From positions 1 to 57,747 of the forward strand of contig NZ_MUYV01000008.1 in assembly GCF_002014855.1 (NCBI RefSeq): a stretch of DNA of 57,747 bases. Reading direction: 5' to 3'. Positions 45,647 through 54,663 of this stretch are shown piece after piece (the first letter of the stretch is position 1; each line of letters begins with the position of its first letter). Source of the stretch: Moraxella porci DSM 25326 (GTDB lineage: Bacteria; Pseudomonadota; Gammaproteobacteria; Pseudomonadales; Moraxellaceae). Made by a program: the position numbers and the translations under genes. Below the pieces are notes generated by a model. That model had not been told where the DNA came from and searched no databases. It was given only the letters and a program-made list of their open reading frames with translations.

Positions 45647-45979
45647 TCAATCACCCTCTACATCGACAGTCTGGTACACTTCATAAGCAGGCACCTCATA
45701 CGGATGCGCCTGTTTATAGGCAGCGACCACATCGTACAGCTTATTTTCAGGGACGATCATCTCCACCTTCCACTCAGACACTTGCGTGATCTCACCGACC
45801 GTGCCGATGGCTGGATGAGAACCTGTCATCGGACGAAACTGGCCCACACCAAGCGTCTGCCAACTGCAGCATTCATAATTGCCAAAGTGGCCTGCACCCG
45901 CCTCAAACATCGCATTCTTAACTGCCTCAAGATCACTCTCAGGGATGTAGGTGACGATTTTATACATTTGAAAATACAT
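45647..45979 (-). CDS. YqfO-like protein (NIF3 insert-type domain)
   Basis: A 110-residue stand-alone version of the PII/CutA-like domain found inserted in NIF3 (YqfO) proteins. MYKIVTYIPESDLEAVKNAMFEAGAGHFGNYECCSWQTLGVGQFRPMTGSHPAIGTVGEI is typical of this family, as is the HPYEVPAYEVY end. Function unknown; the fold is often associated with oligomerisation or ligand sensing. The start is placed at 45979 because AAGAG lies five bases upstream, whereas the internal ATG at 45967, where homology begins, has no ribosome site. Upstream an 11-base direct repeat (ATCTTAGATAT at 45995-46005 and 46013-46023) sits between it and purC. Confidence 0.85.
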   Translation of the reverse strand: MYFQMYKIVTYIPESDLEAVKNAMFEAGAGHFGNYECCSWQTLGVGQFRPMTGSHPAIGTVGEITQVSEWKVEMIVPENKLYDVVAAYKQAHPYEVPAYEVYQTVDVEGD

Positions 45980-46037
45980 GACAACTCTTTGATAATCTTA
46001 GATATTTTAATGATCTTAGATATGGACGATCACGCCA

Positions 46038-46748
46038 TCATAGCACCACACCGATACGGCGTGCGACTTCTTCATAGCCTTCGACGACATCGCCCAAGCC
46101 TTGGCGGAAACGGTCTTTATCAAGTTTTTTCTTGGTATCTTTATCCCACAAACGGCATCCGTCTGGCGAAAATTCATCGCCAAGCACCACGCGGCCTTGG
46201 AACAGACCAAATTCTAGCTTAAAGTCCACCAACATCAGACCTGCATCATCAAACAGCTTTGATAGCACTTCATTGACTTTTAAGGTTAATGACTGCATCT
46301 GCGCCAACTCATCAGCGGTGGCATAACCAAGCGCGATGGCGGTCGATTCTGACAGCATCGGATCGCCTAAGCCATCATCTTTATAAAACAGCTCATAAGT
46401 CGGCGGCAATAGCGGCAAACCTTCGCTCAGACCCAAGCGCTTCATCAGACCGCCTGCAGCGTAATTGCGCACAACCGCCTCAACAGGAATCATTTTCAGG
46501 CGCTTAACAAGCACCTCGTCATCCGACAGCTGCTCGACAAAATGCGTCTCCACACCTGCCTCAGCCAGCTTTTGCATGATAAATGCATTAAAGCGATTAT
46601 TTACCATGCCTTTGCGGTCAAGACTGGCCATTTTCTCGCCGTTAAATGCACTGGCATCATTGCGAAAATGCAAAATCAGATAATCAGGATTGTCGGTTTC
46701 ATAGACAGATTTGGCTTTGCCAGTATAAAGTAGCGCTTGTTTTTGCAT
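46038..46748 (-). CDS. purC: Phosphoribosylaminoimidazole-succinocarboxamide synthase PurC
   Basis: Joins CAIR and aspartate with ATP to form SAICAR in purine synthesis. The 236-residue product starts [19 protein letters not shown] like E. coli PurC, and contains [48 protein letters not shown] near residue 85-105, [30 protein letters not shown] near 180-210 and the C-terminal [13 protein letters not shown] 46748 is chosen by homology; an ATG two codons earlier (46754) is possible. It lies downstream of the bamC-like gene, completing the dapA-bamC-purC order seen in E. coli. Confidence 0.96.
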   Translation of the reverse strand: MQKQALLYTGKAKSVYETDNPDYLILHFRNDASAFNGEKMASLDRKGMVNNRFNAFIMQKLAEAGVETHFVEQLSDDEVLVKRLKMIPVEAVVRNYAAGGLMKRLGLSEGLPLLPPTYELFYKDDGLGDPMLSESTAIALGYATADELAQMQSLTLKVNEVLSKLFDDAGLMLVDFKLEFGLFQGRVVLGDEFSPDGCRLWDKDTKKKLDKDRFRQGLGDVVEGYEEVARRIGVVL

Positions 46749-46818
46749 GGTCATCTCGATGATTAATCAATTATACATTAATGAAAAAAATGCAGTCAGC
46801 TCACTGACCACATGAAAA

Positions 46819-47091
46819 TTATCTGACGCTCGGTGGACGAGGCAGCTCGTACTGCTTGCCAGCTTCATTCACAAAATCAGGCAGCTGGCCTGTGGTAGTT
46901 GGGGTTTGGTACAGTGGCGTAAAATCGGCAGCTGGTTGATCAGCCGGCAGCTTGATCGGCGGCAACTGAGCAGCATCACGATAATCTAAGCTGCCATTAT
47001 CGCGCTTTGAGAGCAAGTCTTTGGTGGCGCTACAGCCCGTCAATGCCACGATGGCTACCATCACGCCTGCGGTTAATTTTACAGTTTTCAT
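46819..47091 (-). CDS. Short BamC-like lipoprotein
   Basis: A 90-residue lipoprotein: MKTVKLTAGVMVAIVALTGC gives a signal peptide with lipobox LTGC (C20). The mature part, SLDYRDAAQLPPIKLPADQPAADFTPLYQTP then YELPRPPSV, matches by eye the N-terminal unstructured segment of E. coli BamC (AYLEAAPLAELHAPAGM and DIRPPA), the part that binds BamD in the outer-membrane assembly complex. The two folded helix-grip domains of BamC are absent. The gene lies between dapA and purC, the position of bamC in E. coli. GGAA precedes the ATG at 47091. The assignment to BamC is inference from this match and position. Confidence 0.75.
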   Translation of the reverse strand: MKTVKLTAGVMVAIVALTGCSATKDLLSKRDNGSLDYRDAAQLPPIKLPADQPAADFTPLYQTPTTTGQLPDFVNEAGKQYELPRPPSVR

Positions 47092-47177
47092 AAACATTCC
47101 AAGTAAATGGCGGTATTGGAGTTAAACAATTAATACCAATACCCAATAATACAAATCAAAATTTTGTGTCTAAGACA

Positions 47178-48083
47178 TCACAGCAATGCGGCTTTGGTTA
47201 GAGCATCGTCGATGTGCTGATGGTACTGCTCATTGAGCCACACCATCGGTAGGCGGATGCCAGTATCGATCCTGCCCATTTTGTGCAAAGCATATTTGAC
47301 AGGTTGTGGGCTAGATTCGATAAACAGATCGCGGTGCAAATGCTTGATGGTTTGATGGATGGCTTCAGCCTCTTCAAAGCGTCCTTCAAGTGCCAAACCA
47401 AACACCTGACTCATTTGGGCAGGTGCAACATTTGAGGTCACCGAGATATCGCCGCGAGCGCCATGCTGCATCAAAGTCAGCGCCGTCGGATCATCACCTG
47501 ACAGCACCACCATACGGTCACCGACACGGCGGATTAGGCTAATACCGCGATCAACATCACCCGTAGCGTCTTTGATGGCGACAATATTATCAATATCAGC
47601 CAAGCGATTGACTGTCTCCTCAGACAGGTCAGCCACGGTACGGCCTGGCACATTATACAGCATCTGCGGCATATCCACTGCCCCGGCGATGGCTTTAAAA
47701 TGCTGGTACATGCCTTCTTGGGTTGGCTTATTATAATAAGGAACCACCAACAACGCACAGTCAGCGCCTGCCTCTTTGGCGGCACTGGTCAAGATGATGG
47801 CTTCATGCGTGGAGTTTGCGCCTGTACCTGCGATGACAGGGACGCGGCCTGCCACTTGTTTGACAAAAAAGCGAATGACCTCAATATGCTCATCCATCGC
47901 CAGCGTCGCCGACTCGCCTGTCGTACCCACAGCAACCAAAGCATGGATCCCTGCATCAATCTGCCAGTCAATCAGGCGCGCCAATGCATCATAATCCACC
48001 GCGCCATCAGGCTTCATCGGTGTTACCAGAGCAGTGATCGCTCCTTGGAGTTTGGATTTGATTTGTTGATATGCGTCTGTCAT
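47178..48083 (-). CDS. dapA: 4-hydroxy-tetrahydrodipicolinate synthase DapA
   Basis: Condenses pyruvate and aspartate semialdehyde in the lysine/diaminopimelate pathway, feeding peptidoglycan. The 301-residue product has GAITALVTPMKPDGAVDYDAL at the start, AVGTTGESATL near residue 51, VPYYNKPTQEGMYQHF near 114, the catalytic Y143 in LYNVPGRT and the Schiff-base lysine K171 in IVAIKDATGD. A ribosome site (AAGGCTGCTT) sets the start at 48083; an upstream in-frame ATG at 48122 is rejected. It heads a likely dapA-bamC-purC transcript. Confidence 0.96.
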   Translation of the reverse strand: MTDAYQQIKSKLQGAITALVTPMKPDGAVDYDALARLIDWQIDAGIHALVAVGTTGESATLAMDEHIEVIRFFVKQVAGRVPVIAGTGANSTHEAIILTSAAKEAGADCALLVVPYYNKPTQEGMYQHFKAIAGAVDMPQMLYNVPGRTVADLSEETVNRLADIDNIVAIKDATGDVDRGISLIRRVGDRMVVLSGDDPTALTLMQHGARGDISVTSNVAPAQMSQVFGLALEGRFEEAEAIHQTIKHLHRDLFIESSPQPVKYALHKMGRIDTGIRLPMVWLNEQYHQHIDDALTKAALL

Positions 48084-48264
48084 AAGCAGCCTTGCTTGAT
48101 TGATTAAAAAAATGGTGACCAATCCCAGCTTCAGGTTTGGTCTATGATCATCTTTGCTAGTGTATCACATTTACATGGGATATTTGTAGTTATTTTTGGT
48201 TGTTTTGGCCATCCTAGCCAAGCGACATCCTTACAATCCCATCTTAAAGTTAGAAAACACCCAC

Positions 48265-49659
48265 TCATTCATCGATGCGCATGCCGATGATGGCTGGTGT
48301 GCCTTGGCGGATCAGCTGAACGGTGATCACACCAGTTTTTGGCAGATTTGTCACTGCCGATGCAAAGTCCTCGACGCTAGAGATGCTCTGTTGATTCAGC
48401 CCGATGATCACATCGCCCGTGCTGATGCCTGCTTTGGCGGCGCGGCCGACCAGATCCACTGAGGTAACGAGTACGCCGCCTGACACGCCTTGGCTTTGTA
48501 GAGTGCGTCGTTCATTGGCATTCAACGCTCGCAAGCGCAACCCTAGGCGCACGCCTTCGGCTTTATTGCGGCTTTGGATGGCGGTGTCTTCTTGGGCTTC
48601 GCCAAAATTGCCTTTGGCGGTATAGACCTTGCCTTGGCGCTGATAGGTCAATTCAAATGCATCATTTGGTCTGGCTCGATTGATTTGGTTGAGCAGATCA
48701 TGCGCATGGACAATCGGCATCTGGTTAAAACTCAGTACCACATCACCTGATTTTAGGCCAACTTGATCGGCAGGGAAATTGGGTACCACGCGCGTTAATA
48801 GCGCACCTTGTGGCTTAGTTAGGCCATAAGCTTCGGCCAAATTACGATCCACATCCTGTACCGAGATGCCCAAATACACGCGCGTGACTTTGCCATTTTG
48901 GCGAATCTGCTGATAAATATCCATCGCCGCATCGATGGGGATCGAAAAAGACAGACCCATATAGCCGCCTGTGCCGCTAAATATGAGTGAATTGACACCA
49001 ACGACCTCACCTTGGCGGTTAAACAGCGGCCCGCCTGAGTTGCCAGGATTGAGCGCAACATCGCTTTGGATAAATGGCACAGCAGCTTCACGGCTGACAT
49101 TGCGAGATTTGGCAGAAACAATGCCTGCTGATGCCGAGTAATCAAACCCAAAAGGCGAGCCGATGGCCAGCACAGGTTCGCCTACTTTTAGCGTATCTGC
49201 TTTGGCGACAGGCAGCGCAGGATAGTGATTGCCAGCGACTTTTAGCACGGCAATGTCTGAGCTTTCATCGCTGCCGATCAGTGTGGCATCCAGCTCAGTG
49301 CGATCATTGAGCGTCACGGTGATACGATCGGCGCCTGCGATGACATGATGATTGGTCAATAAATAGCCATCACTGCTGATAAAAAACCCCGTTCCATAAC
49401 CTTGCTCTATCACTGGAATATCCGGAAGCTGTGCTTGTTCGCCCAGATAGCCTTTGAGCATCTGCACCGCCCGCGCCTGCGCCAAAGTCTCATCATCGAC
49501 TTGCTTGGTGATGCTGATGCGCACCACCGATGGCGCCACTTGTTCTACCAATGATGAAAAATCGGCGCTCGCCAGTGCATGAGCAGGCGTCGCCACAGGT
49601 AAGGTGGTGATGGCTGCGCCTGCCATCATCAAACAAAGCATCAGTGCTGATTTTTTCAT
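48265..49659 (-). CDS. Periplasmic serine protease, HtrA/DegQ/MucD family
   Basis: Quality-control protease and chaperone of the periplasm. The 464-residue product has a signal peptide (cleavage near AHA, residue 28), a trypsin-like domain with the intact catalytic triad H105 (LLTNHHVIAGAD), D135 (SSDIAVLK) and S208 (NPGNSGGPLFN), and two PDZ domains (about 265-355 and 370-460) with GVSGGVLVTSVDLVGRAAKAGISTGDVIIGLNQQ in the second. Length and the short LA loop place it nearer DegQ/MucD than DegP. A good ribosome site (AAAGGATG) precedes the ATG. It stands alone; no neighbouring sigma-E regulators are in the window. Confidence 0.92.
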   Translation of the reverse strand: MKKSALMLCLMMAGAAITTLPVATPAHALASADFSSLVEQVAPSVVRISITKQVDDETLAQARAVQMLKGYLGEQAQLPDIPVIEQGYGTGFFISSDGYLLTNHHVIAGADRITVTLNDRTELDATLIGSDESSDIAVLKVAGNHYPALPVAKADTLKVGEPVLAIGSPFGFDYSASAGIVSAKSRNVSREAAVPFIQSDVALNPGNSGGPLFNRQGEVVGVNSLIFSGTGGYMGLSFSIPIDAAMDIYQQIRQNGKVTRVYLGISVQDVDRNLAEAYGLTKPQGALLTRVVPNFPADQVGLKSGDVVLSFNQMPIVHAHDLLNQINRARPNDAFELTYQRQGKVYTAKGNFGEAQEDTAIQSRNKAEGVRLGLRLRALNANERRTLQSQGVSGGVLVTSVDLVGRAAKAGISTGDVIIGLNQQSISSVEDFASAVTNLPKTGVITVQLIRQGTPAIIGMRIDE

Positions 49660-49898
49660 GAAACATCCTTTACAGAGTTTGGGGAATTTTGCTAATGGTG
49701 TTTGCTAATGGTGAATGACCAAAAATCACCGATTATGATGACCAATGCTGCAAAGTATCCAAAATTTCATGTATGGCGTCAAGCATGTTTTGGCGACAAA
49801 ACCTTTCTTGATCCCATCAAATCTTACCCGATTCTCAACCGCCTTGCTAATTTCGCGCCACCACATGCCATCGCCAAATATCCAAACAGATGCCCAAA

Positions 49899-50516
49899 TC
49901 AAATCCCCAAAGCTGCATCAATGCGTGCGGCGACTTCATCGATCTTGCCTGAGGCATCGATGCGATGGATGCGCTCACCGTGACGAGCAAATTGATACTC
50001 CAAACCTCGATGCACCCGCTCAAAAAAAGCAATGTTATTGGACTCCAAGCGATCGAGCGCGCCACGCTTGCCAGCGCGCTGCATCCCTGTCACCACATCC
50101 AAATCCAGCCACAGCGTCACCTCAGGCATCACAGGCACAAAATGCTCAATCAACAGCTCAATCTTATTCAGTGCTGTGGTATCACCCTCATATCGGCCAA
50201 AGCCCTGATACGCCACTGTACTGTCCACAAAGCGATCACAAATCACCCACTTGCCCGCTTGTAAGGCTGGCAAAATGGTCTTGTGAATGTGATCGGCTCG
50301 CGCAGCAAACATCATCAAGATTTCAGCATCAGCATCGATATGACGCACAGGGTCCAAAAACATCGTCCGCAGCGCCTCAGCCAGCTCGCTGCCACCCGGC
50401 TCACGCGTGCGCAGCACCTCAATGCCACGCTCTGTCAATCGCGCGCACAGCTGATCGATCGCCGTGGTCTTGCCGACGCCTTCGGTACCCTCAAAGCTGA
50501 TAAATCGACCTTGCAT
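49899..50516 (-). CDS. tmk: Thymidylate kinase Tmk
   Basis: Phosphorylates dTMP to dTDP for DNA synthesis. The 205-residue product has a P-loop (FEGTEGVGKTTAID, 8-21), the DR-type motif TREPGGSELAEALR near residue 39, CDRFVDSTVAYQGFGR near 93 and a terminal helix. ATG 50516 is chosen because AAGGA lies eight bases upstream; other ATGs at 50525 and 50549 lack suitable spacing. It directly follows mltG (37-base gap), the pabC-mltG-tmk order conserved in many gammaproteobacteria. holB, usually next, is not present. Confidence 0.95.
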   Translation of the reverse strand: MQGRFISFEGTEGVGKTTAIDQLCARLTERGIEVLRTREPGGSELAEALRTMFLDPVRHIDADAEILMMFAARADHIHKTILPALQAGKWVICDRFVDSTVAYQGFGRYEGDTTALNKIELLIEHFVPVMPEVTLWLDLDVVTGMQRAGKRGALDRLESNNIAFFERVHRGLEYQFARHGERIHRIDASGKIDEVAARIDAALGI

Positions 50517-50553
50517 CCTATTCATCCTTTTTGTAATGTCGTGTGGCATGAAG

Positions 50554-51687
50554 TTATTTATTGCGCATCACCGTGCGATATTCTTCAACCGCTTTTTGAT
50601 GCTCTTGGTAAGTGCGGCTAAACTTATGGCCGCCATTGCCTGTCGCCACGAAAAACAGCACATCACTGTCATCAGGATGCATGGTTGCACGGATGGCCTC
50701 AGCAGATGGCAACGCGATGGGTGTCGGTGGTAGGCCATCGATTTGATAGGTATTATAAGCGGTTTTTTCTTGGATATTGCTGCGATAAATGGTGCCATCA
50801 TAGCGATCAAACAGGCCATAAATGATGGTCGGATCCGTCTGTAGTCGCATGCCCTGACGCAGACGATTGACAAATACCGAGGACACCAAATGACGCTCTG
50901 AGGCGATGCCTGTTTCTTTTTCGATGATGCTTGCCATGATCAGCGCCTCATATGGCGTTGCATAAGGCAAATTGGCATCGCGTTCTTGCCACGCTTGATC
51001 CAAGATGCGCTTTTGATCCTCATATAAGCGTTTTAGGATCATCGTGTCTGTCGTGCCTTTAGCAAATTGATAAGTATTCGGCGCAAACCAGCCTTCTAAA
51101 TTGCCATTGGGCGATTCAATGCCCAATGCTGCCGCCACCGCTTCGTTATCACGCGCCACATCACTCCACGCGTAGCCATCAGCCGCTGGTGTCAACAGCT
51201 CAAGCACCACGCCATCGGTGTTTTTTAGCGTTTGATACAGATCTTTGACCGTCTTACCTTCGATGATGCGCACACTGATTTCTTCGGTAGCAGCACCCTC
51301 GCCAAACAAGCGTACCATCTGCGCCAAACTTGCCCCTTGTGGCACTTGATAATGGCCGGTTTGTAAGGGCTTATCGGCTGCCACCGACAAATACGCCTTG
51401 GTGACAAATCGTGAGGCCAATGCCGAATCCGACCACGGCTCTTTTGATAAAAGACTATGATAAGTATCGCCCTTGCCGACACTCAGCGTCTGAGCCGCTC
51501 TGTCGGTCTGAGCATAGATGGTCTGATAAATGACAAGCAGCGCCAAGATTACGGCTGCGACCACAGCCACCAGTATCAGCTTGGTCAGTGATGACTGCTT
51601 TGGTGGCGGGCTTTGGCGCGACTTACGACGCGATGCAGTCCCTGAAGTGGAGCGCTTAATTGCTTGAGGTTTTTTGGAGGTTGCCAT
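50554..51687 (-). CDS. mltG: Endolytic transglycosylase MltG
   Basis: Inner-membrane lytic transglycosylase that cuts nascent glycan strands and helps set their length. The 377-residue product has a basic, serine/proline-rich cytosolic tail (1-35), one transmembrane helix (about 36-54), a LysM-like region and the YceG domain. LEGWFAPNTYQFAKGT near residue 197 and ALIMASIIEKETG near 248-260, with the catalytic glutamate E256, are intact, followed by LRQGMRLQTDPTIIYG and YNTYQIDGLPPTPIALPS. It lies between pabC and tmk, the conserved order. Confidence 0.95.
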   Translation of the reverse strand: MATSKKPQAIKRSTSGTASRRKSRQSPPPKQSSLTKLILVAVVAAVILALLVIYQTIYAQTDRAAQTLSVGKGDTYHSLLSKEPWSDSALASRFVTKAYLSVAADKPLQTGHYQVPQGASLAQMVRLFGEGAATEEISVRIIEGKTVKDLYQTLKNTDGVVLELLTPAADGYAWSDVARDNEAVAAALGIESPNGNLEGWFAPNTYQFAKGTTDTMILKRLYEDQKRILDQAWQERDANLPYATPYEALIMASIIEKETGIASERHLVSSVFVNRLRQGMRLQTDPTIIYGLFDRYDGTIYRSNIQEKTAYNTYQIDGLPPTPIALPSAEAIRATMHPDDSDVLFFVATGNGGHKFSRTYQEHQKAVEEYRTVMRNK

Positions 51688-51831
51688 AATTTGCCATAAT
51701 GATGAATTTTGCTCATTTTAGCAAAATTTTATGACAAATGGCCACTAAATCTATGGCTCGTGCGTGTGAAAATTGTAAGGCATTGATCTGCCTAAAAATT
51801 CAGCGCAGTACTGATGATGAGTTAAGCCTTA

Positions 51832-52686
51832 CTAAGGGATAAATCCAGCAGCATCCCAGTCATCAGTCAAAGGACGACCACAAAGATTGGTGATGGGTGT
51901 AATGCCGCGTACTGCATTGGTGGTGATCAAACCTGAGATCAGCGGCAGATCTGCTGTCTGTAGCACGCGCTCATGTACCTTGCCCAGCACAGTCGATGCC
52001 ATCAATGCAGCGCGCATCACGCCTGCCACACCCGAGATATCCACAGGCGGTGTGTACCAACAGCCATCAAGTTGATAAAAAATATTACCCATCGTTGCAC
52101 AGACCCACTGCCCATGCACATTGGACACCAGTCCATCAGTGATACTATCATCGAGCTGCTGACGCTCCAAAAGCTCAGCATGGATCAGCACCTGCTCAGG
52201 ACAGCCGATCAGCTTTAATCCCGAAAGCCAAGGTGATCGATGGCTTAATTGCCCCTGCATCAGCACCATCTGCCGCGCCATCACAGGCTGAACAGGAATG
52301 CCATCTTTAAAGCGCACGCCTTGATACACAGGCGATGGCATCGCTTTGATGTACGCCTGCGCTGCCGCCATGCCGACAAAGCCATAGCCACGCACGCTCT
52401 GCTTGGGTCGGGTAATGATGATCTTTAAGATGCCCTCGCGCATTTGCTTAGCAAGCTGCGTCAATGCCATCATCAACTCATCGACACTGGCGCTCAATCG
52501 CAGCGCTGATAGGCCAGTCAGGATACGCTCGGCATGAAATGGCGCACAGACCATCTGCCCATCACAGACCCCGATGGTACTAAAAAATCCATCGCCATAA
52601 GCAAAGGCTCGCTCATCCATACGCGCATCTGACAGCACAAGTGCGCCATCCTGCTGATAACAATAATATTGCGCCATCAGTGTCAT
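51832..52686 (-). CDS. pabC: Aminodeoxychorismate lyase PabC
   Basis: PLP-dependent fold-type IV enzyme that removes pyruvate from 4-amino-4-deoxychorismate to give 4-aminobenzoate for folate. The 284-residue product has RAFAYGDGFFSTIGV near residue 26, the PLP-lysine region LSGLKLIGCPEQVLIHAELL near 155-175 and ITTNAVRGITPI near the end. The ATG at 52686 overlaps the stop of the upstream membrane-protein gene by four bases (ATGA), so they are coupled; a later ATG at 52677 is possible. mltG is next, as in E. coli. Family IV members such as BCAT and D-amino-acid transaminase are alternatives, but context favours PabC. Confidence 0.9.
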   Translation of the reverse strand: MTLMAQYYCYQQDGALVLSDARMDERAFAYGDGFFSTIGVCDGQMVCAPFHAERILTGLSALRLSASVDELMMALTQLAKQMREGILKIIITRPKQSVRGYGFVGMAAAQAYIKAMPSPVYQGVRFKDGIPVQPVMARQMVLMQGQLSHRSPWLSGLKLIGCPEQVLIHAELLERQQLDDSITDGLVSNVHGQWVCATMGNIFYQLDGCWYTPPVDISGVAGVMRAALMASTVLGKVHERVLQTADLPLISGLITTNAVRGITPITNLCGRPLTDDWDAAGFIP

Positions 52687-53285
52687 CGTCTTAAGATGAT
52701 TTGGCAGCGATAATCTTCACAAGCGCCGCGTTCTAGCACGAAACCGCCCACCGTCTGCGATGAGACCGCAGCACCTTGGAGCATCTGTTCTACAATTTTG
52801 GTGCCGACATCGCCGCCGGCCATGCTCATCATCCGATAGCTGCGTTTGGCAAAATCGATCGACTGCTTCTTAGTGGCATCATCATCGGTGGGCGCGGCAT
52901 AATACCACACCAATTCGAATAAGTTGGGCGATTCGATGACATAAAACGGCGGCTCAAATGGCGTGCTAAAACGATAGCGCATCGCTTTATTGCCATAAAA
53001 ATCCAGCGCCTCTTCACTGGTCGCGGTGGCACTGAGCGCGCCTTTGAGCGCCTCAAAGTCTTGGCTTTGCTGACTGGCTGTCTGCCAATCGCTCGTATCA
53101 TAAACCACAGGGTCATAGCTTTTAACCTCACCATCGTCGGCAACCATTTCTTCTTGTGAGACAGGCCGAAAAGTCAAAAACAGCACCAGCGCCGCCGCCA
53201 GCAGCAAGCCTACCATCAACCAAGGCCGATAACTGTTGTTTTTGGGTGGTGGAGAATCAAGAGTCGATGCGCGATCATAAGTCAT
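52683..53285 (-). CDS. Single-span membrane protein of unknown function, coupled to pabC
   Basis: A 200-residue protein that I do not assign to a family. A polar N-terminus (about 1-20) precedes one hydrophobic segment (WLMVGLLLAAALVLFLTF, about 22-39), then a soluble region of about 160 residues that should face the periplasm, with FYGNKAMRYRFSTPFEPPFYVIESPNLFELVWYY and two C-terminal cysteines (GACEDYRCQ) that could form a disulfide. Its stop overlaps the pabC start (ATGA). GGTAAC supports the ATG at 53285; the longer frame begins at a TTG. The position before pabC-mltG-tmk suggests co-expression with that operon. Confidence 0.75.
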   Translation of the reverse strand: MTYDRASTLDSPPPKNNSYRPWLMVGLLLAAALVLFLTFRPVSQEEMVADDGEVKSYDPVVYDTSDWQTASQQSQDFEALKGALSATATSEEALDFYGNKAMRYRFSTPFEPPFYVIESPNLFELVWYYAAPTDDDATKKQSIDFAKRSYRMMSMAGGDVGTKIVEQMLQGAAVSSQTVGGFVLERGACEDYRCQIILRR

Positions 53286-53500
53286 GGCAGTTACCGTTGG
53301 CTGATTGGCAATCAAAGATCATAAAAATGCTAAAATTGGATAATTTTAACACAAAAGCCACCCTACGCCACCCCATCGGTGCCGTTTTTTGCTAAAATAA
53401 ACCTGATATTTGCCAAGCGATCGGCCATCAGCACTCAGTCATTGGCCAAGCGACTGGTTTATCACTGGCAATCACTCACGAATTTTAATAAGGCATCTCA

Positions 53501-54298
53501 ATGCAGCACTTCATCGTCATCGGCAATCCGATCAATCACTCCAAAAGCCCTGCTATCCATCACGCCTTTGCTGACAGCGCAGGACTGGATATCTGCTATC
53601 AACGGCAGTTTTGTCCTGATGATCAGGGCAGCTTTGAAGCGGTGGTATCGGCGTTTTTTGCTGGTGGCGGTGTGGGCGCCAATGTCACTTTGCCTTTTAA
53701 GGAGATCGCACATCAACTATGCCAACATACAGGTGCGATGAGCAATGATGCCAAGATGGCAGGTGCGGTCAATACCCTGATGATGCGTGATGGCAAACTA
53801 TACGGCGATAATACCGATGGCCGTGGCTTGGTGGCAGATCTGATTAGCCAAAATGTTGATTTAACTCATAAAAAAATCGCTATCTTGGGTGCAGGTGGCG
53901 CTACTCGTGGGGCGATTTTACCCTTGCTGTCTCATGGTGCACACTTGGCGATTTATAATCGCACGCTTACCAAAGCTGAGCAGCTGGTGCAAGACTTTGA
54001 TCACCCTAATCTATCCGCACACAGTTTGGATGAACTACAACATACCACCCGTTTTGATGTCATCATCAATGCCACTTCGGCGACCACCACAGGTCAGTCG
54101 CTGGATTTTGGGCGTATCACGGCGGACTTTGCTTATGATATGATGTATGGCAAGCCATCGGCATTTTTGGCGCATTTTGCCAAGCAAGGCGCACGCACAT
54201 CCGACGGCTATGGCATGCTGATCCATCAAGCCAAGCTTGCCTTTGAACTGTGGACGGGAGCGAGCATTGATCTGGATCAAGTGACCCTGCCTGATTGA
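53501..54298 (+). CDS. aroE: Shikimate dehydrogenase AroE
   Basis: NADPH-dependent reduction of 3-dehydroshikimate to shikimate, supplying chorismate to TrpE, UbiC and PabC of this window. The 265-residue product has FIVIGNPINHSKSPAIHHAF at the start, the catalytic lysine K67 in NVTLPFK, D106 in GDNTDGRGL, the nucleotide motif GAGGATRG (130-137) with the NRT phosphate-binding loop near 155, and DMMYGKPSAFL. A ribosome site (AAGGCATCTC) precedes the ATG. The small acidic ORF follows after 77 bases. Confidence 0.95.
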   Translation: MQHFIVIGNPINHSKSPAIHHAFADSAGLDICYQRQFCPDDQGSFEAVVSAFFAGGGVGANVTLPFKEIAHQLCQHTGAMSNDAKMAGAVNTLMMRDGKLYGDNTDGRGLVADLISQNVDLTHKKIAILGAGGATRGAILPLLSHGAHLAIYNRTLTKAEQLVQDFDHPNLSAHSLDELQHTTRFDVIINATSATTTGQSLDFGRITADFAYDMMYGKPSAFLAHFAKQGARTSDGYGMLIHQAKLAFELWTGASIDLDQVTLPD

Positions 54299-54375
54299 TT
54301 TACCCCTTGAAATTATCAAGCATCATTACCATAATAGCCACTTAAGTTTATTCACCAACCACATAGGATGCCAAA

Positions 54376-54516
54376 ATGAGCGATACCACCACCCATGACG
54401 ATGTCGATTTTGACGATTTGGATAATCTATTTGATGACTTTGATGGCGTGGCTGTCGAAGGTGGCGTCGATAGCATCAATGATGAGGGCTGTGAAGGCGG
54501 TGCCTGCAAGCTATAA
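54376..54516 (+). CDS. 46-residue acidic small protein
   Basis: Too short for ordinary gene calling but well formed: ATG at 54376 with an AGGA ribosome site six to nine bases upstream, TAA at 54514-54516 and a good terminator 19 bases later. The product is MSDTTTHDDVDFDDLDNLFD followed by DFDGVAVEGGVDSINDEGCE and GGACKL: an extremely acidic first half with D-F/L repeats and a C-terminal GCEGGACKL with two cysteines five residues apart. It has no signal peptide or membrane segment. Function unknown; a metal- or partner-binding peptide is conceivable. It probably shares a transcript with aroE. Confidence 0.65.
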   Translation: MSDTTTHDDVDFDDLDNLFDDFDGVAVEGGVDSINDEGCEGGACKL

Positions 54517-54534
54517 GCCAAAGTATGGCAAGAC

Positions 54535-54570
54535 AAAGCGATTATTCGATGATGAGTAATCGCTTTTTTT
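54535..54570 (+). terminator. Terminator after the small acidic ORF
   Basis: Hairpin with arms AAAGCGATTA (54535-54544) and TAATCGCTTT (54557-54566) followed by T residues. Confidence 0.85.
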
Positions 54571-54663
54571 ATGGATGAATGGCCATCAAATAATAACAAA
54601 AAATTTGCCAAAATAAATTTTCTTATGAAAATAAGTTATCATAAGCCAAAAAATCCTTTTTCT

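Noticed and set aside
49745..50500. 251-codon plus-strand frame opposite tmk
   Set aside because: Antisense to tmk, rich in H/P/S/Q and without a recognisable domain or ribosome site.
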